Positions 24,274 to 25,374 of a DNA stretch of 25,374 nucleotides are shown piece by piece (the first letter of the stretch is position 1; each line of letters begins with the position of its first letter). The notes beneath the pieces were generated by a model, which was not told the DNA's origin, ran no database searches, and saw only the letters and a program-made list of their open reading frames with translations. Made by a program: the position numbers and the translations under genes. The DNA is from Opitutia bacterium UBA7441 (GTDB lineage: Bacteria > Verrucomicrobiota > Verrucomicrobiia > Opitutales > Coraliomargaritaceae), in contig DLQD01000032.1 in assembly GCA_002480015.1 (NCBI GenBank), forward strand, positions 1 through 25,374. Direction: 5' to 3'.

Positions 24274-24314
24274 TCCCTGCGGGGGATGGAGCGTAGCGGA
24301 ATCCCCCGCAGGGA
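24274..24314. repeat. Perfect 14-bp inverted repeat (strong hairpin)
   Basis: TCCCTGCGGGGGAT and its exact reverse complement ATCCCCCGCAGGGA enclose 13 bases (GGAGCGTAGCGGA). The pairing extends outward by a few more bases with one mismatch. There is no T-run, so it is not a classical terminator. It lies upstream of the IS256 transposase, where a hairpin could block outside transcription or translation of the transposase, or it may be a dispersed intergenic palindrome next to the element. Confidence 0.85.
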
Positions 24315-24399
24315 TGGAAGCCGTTATGCGACAAAGGGATTGAAGGCGTCTGACCAAAGCCGGAAGCTGAGGGTGCTAAATCCAAACAAAGCACCAACA

Positions 24400-25374
24400 A
24401 TGACCAGACACCACGAACACACTACGCCTACCGAAGATCCAATCAATGTTCTTCTTGAACACGGACTCTCGGACGGGCTGCCCCAGATCGCCGAGATGAT
24501 CGTCAACGCCGCCATGCTCATTGAGCGCAGCGCCCACCTCAAAGCAGCTCTGTATGAACGCAGCGAAAACCGCAACGGCTACGCCAACGGATTGAAAGAC
24601 CGCACCTTCCACAGCTCAGTGGGTCCGCTCGCCCTGCGTGTGCCTCAGACCCGCGGCAGCGACAAGCCTTACCAGCCGTCCATGCTCGAGAGTGGTTCAC
24701 GCTCGGATCGGTCACTCAAAGTCGCCATTGCCGAGATGTATCTGCAAGGCGTCTCGACCAGGCGTGTGACCAAAGTCATGGAAAAGATGTGCGGCCTCTC
24801 GGTCAGTTCGACTCAAGTCTCTAATTTGACAGCCGAACTGGACGAGACCTTCGAGCTTTGGCGTAACCGGGAACTGCCCGAAATCGCGCACATGATAATC
24901 GATGCCACTTACATCAAGGTCCGCATCGCTGGCTGCGTCCGTGATGGCGCGGTGTTCACTGCCATCGGGGTGCGCCGCGAGGACGGAAAACGTATGGTGC
25001 TGGGAGTCTCCGCAGCCCTCTCCGAAGCCGAGGTGCATTGGCGTGAGTTCCTGGTCTCGCTCAAAGAACGCGGAATCGGCATCCCCGACTCAATTACTTC
25101 CGACGCGCACGAGGGCATCCGCGCCGCTCTCAGGGCCGTCTTCAATGCCACGCCTTGGCAACGATGCCAGTTCCATCTCCAGCAAAACGCACAGGCCTAC
25201 GTGCCCAAGCTCGACATGCGCGAACCCGTCGGCGCCGACATACGCTCGGTCTTCAATGCCGACACTCTTGAGCACGCAGAAGCCAAACTCGAAGCACTCA
25301 TCGAAAAATATAGCAAGAGCGCACCCGATTTGAGCAACTGGATGCAAACCGCAATCCCCGAAGGACTCCAAATC
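24400..25374 (+). CDS. IS256-family (Mutator-like) transposase, 3' end beyond window
   Basis: An open frame of 325 codons from ATG 24400 to the last base, with no stop, so the C-terminus is missing. The N-terminal part has RNGYANGLKDRTFHSSVG followed by LRVPQTRGSD, the usual IS256/Mutator pattern. The catalytic core shows IIDATYIKVRIAG (first Asp, about residue 168) and ITSDAHEGIRAALRAVF (second Asp, about 232), then WQRCQFHLQQN with the family's C-x2-H motif. The catalytic Glu would lie further on, beyond the edge. The visible part is intact with no frameshift. It encodes the enzyme that moves the surrounding element by cut-or-copy transposition. Confidence 0.93.
   Translation, partial: MTRHHEHTTPTEDPINVLLEHGLSDGLPQIAEMIVNAAMLIERSAHLKAALYERSENRNGYANGLKDRTFHSSVGPLALRVPQTRGSDKPYQPSMLESGSRSDRSLKVAIAEMYLQGVSTRRVTKVMEKMCGLSVSSTQVSNLTAELDETFELWRNRELPEIAHMIIDATYIKVRIAGCVRDGAVFTAIGVRREDGKRMVLGVSAALSEAEVHWREFLVSLKERGIGIPDSITSDAHEGIRAALRAVFNATPWQRCQFHLQQNAQAYVPKLDMREPVGADIRSVFNADTLEHAEAKLEALIEKYSKSAPDLSNWMQTAIPEGLQI

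Larger units (their letters stand above)
24215..25374 (+). mobile_element. IS256-family insertion sequence, left part, cut by window edge
   Basis: The transposase at 24400 and its roughly 185-bp leader. The stretch around 24218-24245 (AAAATTGTCTGTAAATTCAG) looks like the TGT-rich ends I associate with this family, so I place the left end near 24215. The right end is outside the window, so the terminal repeats cannot be compared. If the boundary is right, the element lies under 20 bp upstream of the peptide gene's start codon and has replaced its promoter region. Confidence 0.5.

Overview
The window reads as a Gram-negative chromosome segment. It carries an outer-membrane polysaccharide export protein, a beta-barrel protein and Tat-type signal peptides. 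The gene content, the weak Shine-Dalgarno sites, and the mix of exopolysaccharide genes with several mobile elements would fit Verrucomicrobiota (Opitutae-like). That placement is an impression, not something the sequence proves. No rRNA, tRNA or CRISPR array is visible.

Positions 14-15192 hold a minus-strand exopolysaccharide locus. In transcription order it contains an O-antigen ligase/polymerase-like membrane protein, a WcaJ-type phosphoglycosyl transferase, an outer-membrane beta-barrel protein, a Wza-type export protein, a Wzc-type tyrosine autokinase fused to a chain-length domain, two CDP-paratose 2-epimerase-like SDR enzymes, an ABC transporter resembling PglK-type lipid-linked oligosaccharide flippases, a GT61 and a GT4 glycosyltransferase, and a sulfotransferase. 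Together these would start a repeat unit on undecaprenyl phosphate, extend and sulfate it, flip it, polymerise it and export it. No classical Wzx is present. The last three enzymes and the flippase are tightly packed with 1-bp overlaps.

Positions 15249-24198 hold a second, partly wrecked module. It has an ABC exporter translationally coupled to a small Tat/lipoprotein-like protein, a decayed GMC oxidoreductase pseudogene, an IS3-family (IS407-like) element, a truncated HPr-kinase-like gene, and an asparagine-synthetase-like gene lacking the glutaminase cysteine. Divergent from these is an intact GMC oxidoreductase followed by a second copy of the small Tat protein. A previously unlisted 55-codon gene lies at 24031-24198 on the minus strand. 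Its product has the W-x2-P-x-I-x2-L-x4-T spacing of lasso-peptide leader sequences and ends in a C-terminal serine. With the cyclase-like and HprK-like genes this suggests a RiPP (lasso-like) pathway with C-terminal serine phosphorylation and a GMC flavoenzyme. The usual B1 (PqqD-like) and B2 (peptidase) genes are not visible. They may have been lost in the IS3-linked deletion, or lie elsewhere.

Positions from about 24215 to the right edge hold the start of an IS256-family element whose transposase runs off the window. It sits immediately upstream of the peptide gene.
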